Assembly (NCBI RefSeq): GCF_013402795.1
Contig: NZ_CP058595.1
Location: forward strand, 3,140,001-3,204,000
Length of the DNA stretch: 64,000 bases
Source: Costertonia aggregata
GTDB taxonomy: Bacteria; Bacteroidota; Bacteroidia; Flavobacteriales; Flavobacteriaceae
Direction: 5' to 3'
This document shows positions 53,035 to 61,451 of the stretch, piece after piece (position 1 is the stretch's first letter; every line of letters starts with the position of its first letter). The notes beneath the pieces are model-generated. The model saw only the letters and a program-made list of their open reading frames with translations, made no database searches and was not told the origin of the DNA. Made by a program: the position numbers and the translations under genes.

Positions 53035-53790
53035 TTAGCTGAGAACGGTGTTTGCGATTTGACGCAGCCGCTTTGCCAATTTGCGGGGAGACTCCAATGG
53101 AATCAAATGGCCACAGCCACTGAGTTGAATCAATCTCGGTTTATGCAAATAAGGTAAAACTTCTTCAAATATATCGTTCATTGGAATTACCGGATCCTCG
53201 TTGGCGCAGATTACAAAGGTCGGGGTTTCAATACCCTGAATTCTATCGGCAATTGAATGTAGCATTCCTTTTTCCAGCCACCAGTCCCAAGTTTTTTCAT
53301 CAATTTGCAATTGTGATTCGACCGCCAATTTAAATCTGCGTTTACGCAATGTTTTGACCGTAGCGTTTTCAACGGTTGCAATGGCCTCATTTTTATCGGG
53401 ATGCTTTAACATTCGGTTCTTCTCCTCGTCGGTCATTTTTTCAATAGTTGGCGGGGATGGTGCAATTAAGACCAATCCTTTTGGTGGTATGCCCCGGGTT
53501 ATTTGGGTGGCATAAAGGGCTAGTTTGGTACTCATAGAGTGACCACACAGAAGATAATTGTCCAGCCCGATTTCTTCGATACAACCGTTGATGTACTTGG
53601 CAAAATCAAATATGGAAAGTTCGGGCAATGGTGTAGTACCGCCAAAGCCAGGTAAGGTTATCGTAATGATTCGAAACTTTTTACGCAACCTTTTTGCGAC
53701 CCAGTCCCAACTTTTTCCGCTACCCCCAAAATAATGCACTAAAACAATTGTGTGATTGCCCTTTCCTAATATCTCGTAGTTGTATTTCAA
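53035..53790 (-). CDS. Alpha/beta hydrolase, Ser-type, 251 aa
   Basis: Classic hydrolase fold: HYFGGSGKSWDWVAKRLRK near the start, nucleophile S85 in LLCGHSMSTKLALYA, acidic residue in NEDPVIPMNDIFEEV and His in QLSGCGHLIPLESPRKL. Length and motif order are normal, and no signal peptide is seen. This contrasts with the Asp-type hydrolase at 39720. Substrate unknown. It is followed by the DUF892 gene on the same strand, but the hairpin at 53828 separates them. Confidence 0.85.
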   Translation of the reverse strand: MKYNYEILGKGNHTIVLVHYFGGSGKSWDWVAKRLRKKFRIITITLPGFGGTTPLPELSIFDFAKYINGCIEEIGLDNYLLCGHSMSTKLALYATQITRGIPPKGLVLIAPSPPTIEKMTDEEKNRMLKHPDKNEAIATVENATVKTLRKRRFKLAVESQLQIDEKTWDWWLEKGMLHSIADRIQGIETPTFVICANEDPVIPMNDIFEEVLPYLHKPRLIQLSGCGHLIPLESPRKLAKRLRQIANTVLS

Positions 53791-53827
53791 AATTCTTGAT
53801 GTTTAAAGTTCTTGGTCGGATATAAAA

Positions 53828-53855
53828 TAAGGCGGACATCAAATGGTCCGCCTTA
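53828..53855 (-). terminator. Hairpin terminator between the DUF892 and hydrolase genes
   Basis: TAAGGCGGAC pairs perfectly with GTCCGCCTTA (10 bp, 8-base loop). On the minus strand it is followed by TTTTATATCC. It lies 23 bases after the DUF892 stop. Confidence 0.8.
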
Positions 53856-53877
53856 CGATTTTTAATTAAGAAATTTT

Positions 53878-54363
53878 TTAAGCCTGCGCCTCTTCGTTGA
53901 TTCTGCTTTCGGCCAAATTATCCAATTTCTCATCGGCGTTGTACTCTTCGTCCAGCGTGGTCTGCAATTTTTGTGCGATGTCATGATGACCTAATTGTTT
54001 GGCGAATTTAACGGCCGTACCATATCCGGAAATTTCATAATGTTCAATGCGTTGGCAGTTGGCGATGATACCGGCATCCTTAACGTCGGCATCCGCATCT
54101 TCTTTTAAGAAATGATTGGTCTCTTCGATCAACCCTTTCATCGCCTTGCATTCCTCGCCTGATGGGTTGATGCCTAGACTGTCGCAAATTTCGATAATGC
54201 GTTCTTTTTGCTTTTTCGTTTCTTCTTTATGCGATTCGAGGGAATTCTTCAATTCGCTATCGCTCACATTTTCCAATACCTTGGGCAAGGCATCCAACAA
54301 CTGGTTTTCGGCACTGTACAAATCCTTTAACTGGTGTTCGAATAAATCATTTAATGTTTTCAT
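53878..54363 (-). CDS. YciF/YciE-type DUF892 ferritin-like protein, 161 aa
   Basis: Helical bundle protein of the YciF family, often induced by osmotic or general stress and proposed to bind metal. The N-terminal motif FEHQLKDLYSAENQLLDALP is nearly universal in the family. Further marks are HKEETKKQKERIIEICDSLG, CKAMKGLIEE and CQRIEHYEISGYGTAVKFAK, carrying the conserved Glu and His. The length is normal. It is monocistronic, divergent from the SDR gene at 54615. Confidence 0.95.
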   Translation of the reverse strand: MKTLNDLFEHQLKDLYSAENQLLDALPKVLENVSDSELKNSLESHKEETKKQKERIIEICDSLGINPSGEECKAMKGLIEETNHFLKEDADADVKDAGIIANCQRIEHYEISGYGTAVKFAKQLGHHDIAQKLQTTLDEEYNADEKLDNLAESRINEEAQA

Positions 54364-54614
54364 GATATATTTTTTATGTAATATTTACGTGACAACTTTT
54401 GCCACCTATGTTATTTTTCAAGTCTAATATAGTGGCTGGTTTTGATAATGGAAAATGACGAAAGGGAATGGATCAATCATTGATTTTTTAGCATTAAGAA
54501 ATGGGTACTGGGTAGGCTTATATTCGTATTAAGCGATTTTATGATATCAGTCGATTCAGCAGACATGTCAAAATGAAATCGCTAATAATGATTCAATAAC
54601 CTAAAAAAAATGTT

Positions 54615-55469
54615 ATGTCAGAAACAGCAACAATGTCAAAAGGGAAAGAGGATTTGGGACGCCCGGGTCTTGAAGCCAATATGAAAAACAAGCCTGAAAT
54701 TATAAAGGATTCGTATAAGGGAAGCGAGAAATTAAAAGGGAAGATTGCCTTGATTACAGGTGGCGATAGCGGAATCGGTCGCGCCGTAGCGGTACATTTC
54801 GCTAAAGAAGGAGCCGATGTGGCAATCGCTTATCTTAGCGAGACCGAAGATGCCAGAAAGACTCAGGAACTTGTTGAAAACGAAGGTCAAAACTGCTTGA
54901 CCATTTCCGGGGACTTAAAGGACTTCGATTTCTGCAAGGAGTTGGTTTCCCAAGTCATAGATGAATATGGCCGAATCGATATTTTGGTCAATAATGCTGC
55001 TACGCAGTATGCCGAAAAAGATTTTACGAATATTTCAGTAGACCATTTAAAGGAAACTTTCGAAACGAACATCATTGCGATGATTTACTTGACGCAAAAA
55101 GTATTCCCGCACATGAATTCGGGAGCGCGGATTATCAATACCACTTCCATTACAGGTTACCGAGGCCATGAATCGCTTATCGATTATTCTTCTACCAAGG
55201 GCGCGATTACTTCCTTCACGAGAGCCCTATCGGCCCAGCTTGCATCTAAGAATATTTTGGTTAACGGCGTTGCACCCGGGCCTATATGGACTCCCTTGAT
55301 TCCCGCTACATTGGATAATATCGAGGATTTTGGGGAAGATACCCCCTTGGGCAGATGCGGCCAGCCCTCCGAGGTGGCTCCGGCCTATGTGTACCTAGCC
55401 AGTGAGGATTCAACTTATATGACGGGTCAAATTTTGCATATCAACGGTGGGGAGGTCGTTGGAGGATAG
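54615..55469 (+). CDS. SDR oxidoreductase of the GSP39/YhdF/YhxD type, 284 aa
   Basis: NAD(P)-dependent short-chain dehydrogenase. A 45-residue N-terminal extension with PGLEANMKNKPE is typical of the general-stress group (GSP39/YhdF-like). Cofactor site is ALITGGDSGIGRAVAVHFAK, then DILVNNAATQYAEKD. Catalytic Ser-Tyr-Lys: INTTSITGYRGHESLIDYSS with TK. C-terminal ILVNGVAPGPIWTPLIPAT follows, then MTGQILHINGGEVVGG. It is divergent from the YciF-like gene, and the two families are frequently neighbours. A terminator follows at 55492. Confidence 0.93.
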   Translation: MSETATMSKGKEDLGRPGLEANMKNKPEIIKDSYKGSEKLKGKIALITGGDSGIGRAVAVHFAKEGADVAIAYLSETEDARKTQELVENEGQNCLTISGDLKDFDFCKELVSQVIDEYGRIDILVNNAATQYAEKDFTNISVDHLKETFETNIIAMIYLTQKVFPHMNSGARIINTTSITGYRGHESLIDYSSTKGAITSFTRALSAQLASKNILVNGVAPGPIWTPLIPATLDNIEDFGEDTPLGRCGQPSEVAPAYVYLASEDSTYMTGQILHINGGEVVGG

Positions 55470-55491
55470 ATGTCATTTCATTCGGCATTGG

Positions 55492-55523
55492 AGCATCCCT
55501 TATATTTCGGGATGCTTTTTTTT
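55492..55523 (+). terminator. Rho-independent terminator after the SDR gene
   Basis: AGCATCCC pairs with GGGATGCT around a 9-base loop, followed by eight T. Located 22 bases after the stop codon. Confidence 0.9.
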
Positions 55524-55541
55524 GAACGAGCGCCTGATATT

Positions 55542-56813
55542 TCAATCGAGACAATCAAAACATTTGGCCATACTTTCATTCATTTCCAAATTTTCTGAAC
55601 CTTTGAGAACGAGGGGCTCCAATGGTCTTTCATCCAATATGCGATGGAAGTTTTTGGCATAATCGACAATACCGTCGCGCCTAGCTTTAAGCTTTTCGAT
55701 AATTTCTTTCCCGTTTAACGCTTTGATTGCCTGGGGCCAAACCTTAAAAGCCTCCATAATCGCGGTATTCGTCAGCGCAACCTGCAGAAATTTTGATTCC
55801 TCAATAAATTGCTCTAGAGAAACTCCTTTTAAAAAATAGACATCAAATGGCCGAACCAAGCCCGGCATATATTCAATGTCTTTTTCGAAGGTTTGCATTT
55901 CCGGTAGCAGAATATCATTCGAAATGATTGTCGGGAGCACCCCTTCCAATTTAAAGAAGGCATTGTCCCTATCGGCAGGAATCGGATGGGCGACTAACGA
56001 ATCTGATTTTTGTTCAACGGCCCATCCCCATTGTTTGGCATGCCGGTCCCAATCGCCAATGATCAAATCGAAAAGTCGGGCGCGTATGAGGGCGGATTTG
56101 TCAACCGTAATCGGCTTACCTTCCATCTTCCATTCTTGAACATCTTCGGTATCCAGTATTTCAAGGATATTTTCAAAGGGTGTCCAATTGACCGCACCTT
56201 CTGATTCATATTCGAACAGGTAGAGCCGATTCCCATATTTCTCGTTGTATTCACCCAATTGGGATTGCTTGGGCACAAAATATATCTTGGGATGCGTATG
56301 CACTATTTTTGCATATTCGGCCAACTTCGCCACCGGTACGGAAGCGTACGGATGTTGTGCGGAAATGCCATCCACCACGACATTTTCCAGGCCTAAATCC
56401 CGGGCAATGTCGGGTATCAATTTGGTCGGGTCTTTGGTAATGCTCCGGAAGGTATATCGAATTCCGAGGGGATCTTCGACTTCCAATGAATGGGTCTGCA
56501 TTCCGCCTCCTTCCTCAATCACTTTCAAACCACCCAACAAGGTGTCCAGAAAAATAATTGGCACTTGTACAGGTGTTCCCCAAGCATCCCGATATTGTTC
56601 GCCCTGCATAAAACGTTTGACCCAATCGGCATCATAAAGTGAATTGGCCGCTACCAAAACGGAATCGTATTCCCTAAAATCTCGCTTTTCAACATCGGCA
56701 ATGTTCAAGATTTCACAGGTTCTGAATTCCTCTGACGTTTCCCTAATCGAGAGAAATACTAAAAATCCGAATAGTAAAAGCGCGGCTACTATGGCGAGTG
56801 CTATTTTTTTCAT
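55542..56813 (-). CDS. Membrane-anchored protein with Fam20/HipA-like atypical kinase motifs, 423 aa
   Basis: One N-terminal membrane helix (about 3-22), then a large exported or periplasmic domain. Two motifs resemble the Fam20C/HipA group of atypical kinases: IIGDWDRHAKQWGW (D254-W-D256-R-H258, catalytic-loop-like) and IPADRDNAFFKLEG (D281-R-D283-N284-A-F, metal-site-like). The glycine-rich part may be EEGGGMQTHSLEVED. The tail helix contains VWPQAIKALNGKEIIEKLKA. Substrate and activity are not known. The call rests on the two motifs and their order. It stands alone, convergent with the SDR gene. Confidence 0.6.
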   Translation of the reverse strand: MKKIALAIVAALLLFGFLVFLSIRETSEEFRTCEILNIADVEKRDFREYDSVLVAANSLYDADWVKRFMQGEQYRDAWGTPVQVPIIFLDTLLGGLKVIEEGGGMQTHSLEVEDPLGIRYTFRSITKDPTKLIPDIARDLGLENVVVDGISAQHPYASVPVAKLAEYAKIVHTHPKIYFVPKQSQLGEYNEKYGNRLYLFEYESEGAVNWTPFENILEILDTEDVQEWKMEGKPITVDKSALIRARLFDLIIGDWDRHAKQWGWAVEQKSDSLVAHPIPADRDNAFFKLEGVLPTIISNDILLPEMQTFEKDIEYMPGLVRPFDVYFLKGVSLEQFIEESKFLQVALTNTAIMEAFKVWPQAIKALNGKEIIEKLKARRDGIVDYAKNFHRILDERPLEPLVLKGSENLEMNESMAKCFDCLD

Positions 56814-57071
56814 TCCAACAGGTTATTTATAGGTACAAGATAACCTCAAAATAATTGAAATCAATACTCCAAAAAAGCAAATGTCATGTCCATTCGATTT
56901 TCATCATAAATAGGGTTTGCATTAAGGACTGATTTTTTACGATCAACCTGTTTAGTCGTTCCTGACTAAATTGAGACTTTGATTAGGTGTGTAGAATTTG
57001 AGAACCATAAGTACCGTTACAAATGTCCAGTGCCAAATTTAAAATCATTTAAAAACTTAAAACATAATTAT

Positions 57072-57473
57072 ATGAAAGTACAAGCCTATTTAGCCTTTGG
57101 CGGTAATTGCCAAGAGGCACTTAATTTTTACGCGGATTGTTTTGATGCGGAAGTAAAAAATCGCCAGACCTATGCCGACAAAAAAATCGATGTGCCATCG
57201 GCCTTTCGCGACCGTTTGCAACATGCGGAATTACAGGGAAAGGGTGTCCATTTTATGGCTTACGATGCCGCACCCGACACCCCTTTGACCAATGGGACCA
57301 AACAGCATTTAAGTATCGATGTAGACAATAAGGACAAGGCGAGGGAACTGTATGATAAATTGTCATCAGGTGGGCAGATCCATCATGACCTTCGCGAACG
57401 TGAGTGGAATGCGCTATTTGCGCGATTTACAGATCGCTATGGTACCAACTGGATGATCAATTGTGATCTTTAA
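57072..57473 (+). CDS. VOC-family (PhnB-like) protein, 133 aa
   Basis: Glyoxalase/bleomycin-resistance fold. ATG 57072 opens MKVQAYLAFGGNCQEALNFY, the usual PhnB-like start, followed by QHAELQGKGVHFMAYDAAPD, HLSIDVDNKDKARELYDKL and FARFTDRYGTNWMINCDL. Metal-binding His and Glu of the VOC pattern are partly kept. A longer upstream reading from GTG 56979 adds unlike residues. Ten bases later a small protein gene begins on the same strand, so they may be co-transcribed. Confidence 0.9.
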   Translation: MKVQAYLAFGGNCQEALNFYADCFDAEVKNRQTYADKKIDVPSAFRDRLQHAELQGKGVHFMAYDAAPDTPLTNGTKQHLSIDVDNKDKARELYDKLSSGGQIHHDLREREWNALFARFTDRYGTNWMINCDL

Positions 57474-57483
57474 AAAAAATAAT

Positions 57484-57639
57484 ATGAAAACAAGGACAAT
57501 ACTTGGTCTTGCCTCGACCTTAGTTAGGGGCAGAAAATTCAAGATGATGGCCGTGGGGCTTCAATTGGCCTATATGGGCTATCGGTATTTCAAGGATAAA
57601 AAAAGAAAGAATCAGCGAGAAGCAAAAACAGTAGGCTGA
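57484..57639 (+). CDS. Small basic protein, 51 aa
   Basis: ATG 57484 opens MKTRTILGLASTLVRGRKFK, continues MMAVGLQLAYMGYRYFKD and ends in a run of Lys and Arg (KKRKNQREAK). One weakly hydrophobic helix (about 20-36) suggests a small membrane-associated protein. No family recognised. It starts 10 bases after the VOC gene and is 89 bases before the DUF2383 gene. Confidence 0.6.
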   Translation: MKTRTILGLASTLVRGRKFKMMAVGLQLAYMGYRYFKDKKRKNQREAKTVG

Positions 57640-57728
57640 CGATATGGAAAAATTACGACTGGTGGTCCGATCAGCAGTTGGCTTTCAAAAATAAATATTA
57701 GACGAAAAACTCTCAATTGGTTTAAATT

Positions 57729-58184
57729 ATGGAAAGCATGGATGCCAAAAAAACGGAATTAAATAGGTTAGATGATATTCTAGAAAAAATTATCGATGCA
57801 GCGAAGACCTTCGAAAAGGCAGCTGAACTTTCGAAAAATAAATATCTAAAAGACTACTTTACAAAACGCTCAAAGGAGCGAAAGAAGTTTGCCGAGTCCT
57901 TGAATTTTGAATTCAAAAATCAGTACAACTATACGCGAAAAATAGGTAGTGCATTTGGAGTTCTTAATAGAATGTGGTTGGATATAAAGGATTTTTTTTC
58001 AACGGATACGGATGAGGCCCTATTGGAAAAGGCATTACAGATAGAACGTCAATCGTTGGAGGATTATAAGAATACATTGAATAACGATTCCTTTCCTATG
58101 GCCATTGGAGCGTTGCTCAGGGACCAAAAAATGCGCATACAGGTAAATTTGAACAAGGTTAAGTCTTTAGCGGATTTGGAATAA
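57729..58184 (+). CDS. PA2169/DUF2383-family four-helix-bundle protein, 151 aa
   Basis: Paralogue of the 9904 protein: KTFEKAAELSKNKYLKDYFT, RSKERKKFAESLNFEF, LNRMWLDIKDFFSTDTDEAL and IGALLRDQKMRIQVNLNKVK. About 150 residues, as usual. No signal peptide. The biochemical role is not established. It begins a stretch of stress-type genes that continues with DUF421 at 58380. Confidence 0.87.
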   Translation: MESMDAKKTELNRLDDILEKIIDAAKTFEKAAELSKNKYLKDYFTKRSKERKKFAESLNFEFKNQYNYTRKIGSAFGVLNRMWLDIKDFFSTDTDEALLEKALQIERQSLEDYKNTLNNDSFPMAIGALLRDQKMRIQVNLNKVKSLADLE

Positions 58185-58379
58185 CTGAAGGAAACCTTCG
58201 AAGGGATTTTATTTGTAGAGAAAAAGTTTTGGAATTAAAAAGGTCTATCAGTAATTCCATGTATATACTTAGTTGGGTAATGGATTCCGAAGGAAACAAG
58301 GAAAGGCTGAATTTTTTTTTGGGATTATACTTGACATCATTTAAGCATGACCTGATTTACTACTAGATAATAAGACAAT

Positions 58380-58901
58380 ATGGAAGATTGGTTTACATTT
58401 TCGTGGAATGCGTTGGGTGCCATTTGCATTTCGGCTTTGGGAATTTATGTCGTCGTAATCGGAATGACCCGGCTTTGCGGAAAACGAAGTTTTTCGAAAA
58501 TGTCGAGCTTTGATTTCGCCATGACCGTGGCGGTGGGTTCGATTATCGCGACAACGATCTTATCGAAATCCGTCAGTTTGATGGATGGTATCATCGGCAT
58601 TGTTGCTGTCTATTTGCTCCAATTGGGTGCTGCCTACATTCGAAGAAATGACACTATAAAAAATTTGATGGATAATAAACCATTGCTGCTGATGAAAGGC
58701 CCCGTCATTCTTGAAGACAATCTAAGAAAGGGAAGGGTAGCAAAATCCGACTTAAGGGCAAAGTTACGGGAGGCCAATGTGGTAGAACTTTCGGAAGTCA
58801 AAGCCGTCATTTTTGAAACCACTGGCGACATATCTGTCTTGCATAAATCGCATGAGCGGCCTATTGATGATTTTTTGATGGAAGACGTGGCAGAAAGTTG
58901 A
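58380..58901 (+). CDS. DUF421 (YetF/YcaP-like) membrane protein, 173 aa
   Basis: Paralogue of the 21472 protein, with the same length and nearly the same signature: KRSFSKMSSFDFAMTVAVGS, then DLRAKLREANVVELSEVKAV and FETTGDISVLH. Three N-terminal membrane segments lie within residues 10-85. The middle region (about 85-115) differs most between the two copies. ATG 58380 follows an A-rich leader. A similar stress role is inferred from the repeated family context. Confidence 0.9.
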   Translation: MEDWFTFSWNALGAICISALGIYVVVIGMTRLCGKRSFSKMSSFDFAMTVAVGSIIATTILSKSVSLMDGIIGIVAVYLLQLGAAYIRRNDTIKNLMDNKPLLLMKGPVILEDNLRKGRVAKSDLRAKLREANVVELSEVKAVIFETTGDISVLHKSHERPIDDFLMEDVAES

Positions 58902-59027
58902 TGAAAAAACTTTTGAATTTTGATAAAAAAGGATAGTGGATTGGTTTGTTGCCAATGTTATGGTCATTATTAAATTTTGAAAGTGGGTCACTTCGTGTGA
59001 AGCCGAGTTCGCTTTACATTTTGAGTT

Positions 59028-59591
59028 TTAATTCTTTTCATTGCTTTTTTCAGCACCTGTTTTTTCATCTTCACTAACGGTAAGGTAATGGTCGGTTTCC
59101 CCAAGGCCTACAATTTTGATAATATTGACAACGGTATTATAAAGCATTAAAACGACCACGATTAATGCCGCACTCAGTATGCTTGAAATTGCCAAACTGG
59201 TGTAATAAATAATATTGAACCAATTGTTGGGCACATTATCCGATTCCGTAATCGGTAAATTGAATAGCAAAAAGGACATCAATGAGGCAATGAAAACGAC
59301 CGTATCGAACTTAGCGATAAGCAGCACGTGTCGATAGTGGTCATCTTTCAATTTTGATTTTGTACCTGAACTTAATCCCAATAAAGTAAGCAATAGTGCT
59401 AGAATGGTTGCCGAGGCCAGAACGATGGTGTTGCACAACATATTCAGGCCCGAAAGTGAATTTTTGATTAGTACCTTGGCCTCATACCCACTGAGCTCTC
59501 CCAATAGAAATGACCCTGTTAAAATAACGGCCAAAGAAATAACGCCCCCGGTAATCGCTCTTTTCGTGTATTTACTGATTTTAATCGCCAT
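59028..59591 (-). CDS. Four-helix membrane protein, 187 aa
   Basis: Four hydrophobic helices (about 14-33, 45-72, 95-113, 128-158) with a short charged loop (GTKSKLKDDHYRHVLL) between the second and third. A charged C-terminal tail follows (HYLTVSEDEKTGAEKSNEKN). No family recognised. Both termini are probably cytoplasmic. It is convergent with the DUF421 gene and divergent from the 59726 gene. Confidence 0.65.
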   Translation of the reverse strand: MAIKISKYTKRAITGGVISLAVILTGSFLLGELSGYEAKVLIKNSLSGLNMLCNTIVLASATILALLLTLLGLSSGTKSKLKDDHYRHVLLIAKFDTVVFIASLMSFLLFNLPITESDNVPNNWFNIIYYTSLAISSILSAALIVVVLMLYNTVVNIIKIVGLGETDHYLTVSEDEKTGAEKSNEKN

Positions 59592-59725
59592 AATTAATTT
59601 ATTTACAGGTTGCTGATGCGATATTAAGTTTAAAATTATATATCTACTGACTTGATAAGAAGTAATATTACTTGCAATCCGATCAATTATCTATTTTTCC
59701 CTTAAGTACATTGCCAAAAAAAATA

Positions 59726-60322
59726 ATGACTGCACAACCCACCTTGCTTTGCATTCCCGACATTAGTGGGTTTACGCAATTTATGCGGGAAATCGATTTC
59801 GAGTTAAGTTCAAAGGTTATACCCGCCTTATTGAACCAAATAATCTATTCCAATGAAATCGGACTGAAAATTTCGGAAATAGAAGGCGATGCCGTGCTGT
59901 TCTATCGTAGTGGGAATCTACCGACCTTGAAGACGCTCATTGATCAATGTCACTATTTCCATACCGAATTTTACAAGCGGATGGCCCAATTGCGAAAAAA
60001 ACATAATGGTCATGAAGGCGCCAACAAAATACCGGAGTTACTGGGTTTGAAAATCATTTTGCATTTTGGGGAAGAAGTCGGTCTCGTGCCGATTGGAAAG
60101 AACATCAAGCTTATGGGCGAGGATGTTATCGCGGTACATCGATTGCTTAAAAATAATTTGGCTACGGACGAATATATTTTATTATCCCATTCTTTACTTT
60201 CCCGGTACGAAGCTCCTGAAATCGAATCCTTAAAAGCGGCGTATGATATACAATCAGATTACATTGATGTCGATCATTTAGGAAAAATAAATTTCAGTTA
60301 TTTGGGATTAAAGCCAATATAA
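59726..60322 (+). CDS. DUF2652 protein (nucleotide-cyclase-like fold), 198 aa
   Basis: ATG 59726 opens MTAQPTLLCIPDISGFTQFM, the fixed DUF2652 start. EIEGDAVLFYRSGNLPTL and LGLKIILHFGEEVGLVPIG follow. The fold resembles class III adenylate/guanylate cyclase domains (D-I-S-G-F and E-G-D motifs), but most family members have no known product. An upstream start at 59672 adds residues without family likeness. Single gene. Confidence 0.85.
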   Translation: MTAQPTLLCIPDISGFTQFMREIDFELSSKVIPALLNQIIYSNEIGLKISEIEGDAVLFYRSGNLPTLKTLIDQCHYFHTEFYKRMAQLRKKHNGHEGANKIPELLGLKIILHFGEEVGLVPIGKNIKLMGEDVIAVHRLLKNNLATDEYILLSHSLLSRYEAPEIESLKAAYDIQSDYIDVDHLGKINFSYLGLKPI

Positions 60323-60359
60323 TATAGTATGAACTAGCGATGAAGTACTACAAATCGGT

Positions 60360-60995
60360 TTAGTTACTGGCAAAAAGACGATTCTCGATCGGCCTTCTCG
60401 GTTGGCCAGCTTTTAGATTCGCCAAAAAAGCGGCATAACCTTTTGACTGATTCATTTTCAATTTTGTTGTTCCGAAGATATCGGTAATAATGGCATCATC
60501 CAAATGGAGACACTCATTTCCGAACCATTCCAATCCGCACGTATGCCAAATCTCATTTTCTACGCTTAAGCTTGTATATTCGATTTGACATCCGTTGGCT
60601 AGGTTGATCGACATTGGTTTGACAACCGTAATGCCATTTTCTTGGGTCAACTGCGCCAGATTGCGCGCTTTTTTTACGGCACACCACTTTGGTTCTCCAA
60701 AATTCATAATTTTATTGAATTGATTATCATTTTCGGAAACCTCGAAACTCCATTTAATAAAATTGTCGTAGCATCCCCATATATTTGGGTTTAAACACCC
60801 TTTCGCCCTAGTACCGATACGTTGTTTGACCTCGATTTTCCCTTCGCGGGTCTTGACCCCGACTTCCTTATTGGTCAATTCTAGATAATGATCGGTTCGG
60901 TCTTCATGGGTGTCGAAGGGCTGGCTTTCGAACCATGCCTTGATTTTCTTGTTCTCAGTTCTGAAAAACCAACGTATTTCCTTCGTTTTGTGCAT
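60360..60995 (-). CDS. CYTH-like triphosphate tunnel domain protein (tentative), 211 aa
   Basis: The N-terminal strands read KEIRWFFRTEN, then EDRTDHYLELTNKEVGVKTR with EGKIEVKQRIGTRAKG. Alternating charged residues along antiparallel strands are typical of the CYTH/tunnel fold (inorganic triphosphatase, thiamine triphosphatase or CyaB-like). The standard ExExK start is altered to EIRW, so activity is doubtful. The C-terminal half has CGLEWFGNECLHLDDAIITD. Alternative: a Bacteroidota-only family. Single gene, convergent with 59726. Confidence 0.5.
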   Translation of the reverse strand: MHKTKEIRWFFRTENKKIKAWFESQPFDTHEDRTDHYLELTNKEVGVKTREGKIEVKQRIGTRAKGCLNPNIWGCYDNFIKWSFEVSENDNQFNKIMNFGEPKWCAVKKARNLAQLTQENGITVVKPMSINLANGCQIEYTSLSVENEIWHTCGLEWFGNECLHLDDAIITDIFGTTKLKMNQSKGYAAFLANLKAGQPRRPIENRLFASN

Positions 60996-61197
60996 GGCAT
61001 TGTAATTTAGGGTTTTACTTCTTTAAATAACTTAAATATCGGTGGTGTTCGAAGTCGCATAACGTTTAAAAATTGACTTCAAAAAAATTCATGGAATCCA
61101 TGAAATAATTGATTGAGTTTACCTTTGAATTTTATAAAGCAATAGTCGGTTGTTTTTCCTTCTAGCTTTGAATAAATCCCCAAAATGAATATAAGCC

Positions 61198-61434
61198 ATG
61201 GAGAAACCAACCTATTTTTTTACGGTTATCAATAAGGATACCAAGGAAATCATCTGTAAAAATGAAACCGATTTGGAACTTTTAAAGGTTCACTTGCCCG
61301 AGGCCATGTTCCAGTACATCTATAAAAAAGCGATTAGCAAACGGTTGGGTGCGCGCAAGTTGATACAATTTGACCGAATATGCCTTATTGGTCATGGAAA
61401 AGCTTGTGAAATTCCTTCTGATGAATTGGAATAA
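61198..61434 (+). CDS. Small hypothetical protein, 78 aa
   Basis: Alpha/beta-like short protein: YFFTVINKDTKEIICKNETD, FQYIYKKAISKRLGARKLIQ and FDRICLIGHGKACEIPSDEL. No membrane helix and no family recognised. It lies 17 bases before the GH15 gene on the same strand and is probably its operon partner. Confidence 0.6.
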   Translation: MEKPTYFFTVINKDTKEIICKNETDLELLKVHLPEAMFQYIYKKAISKRLGARKLIQFDRICLIGHGKACEIPSDELE

Positions 61435-61451
61435 AAAAGAATAAAAAATAG

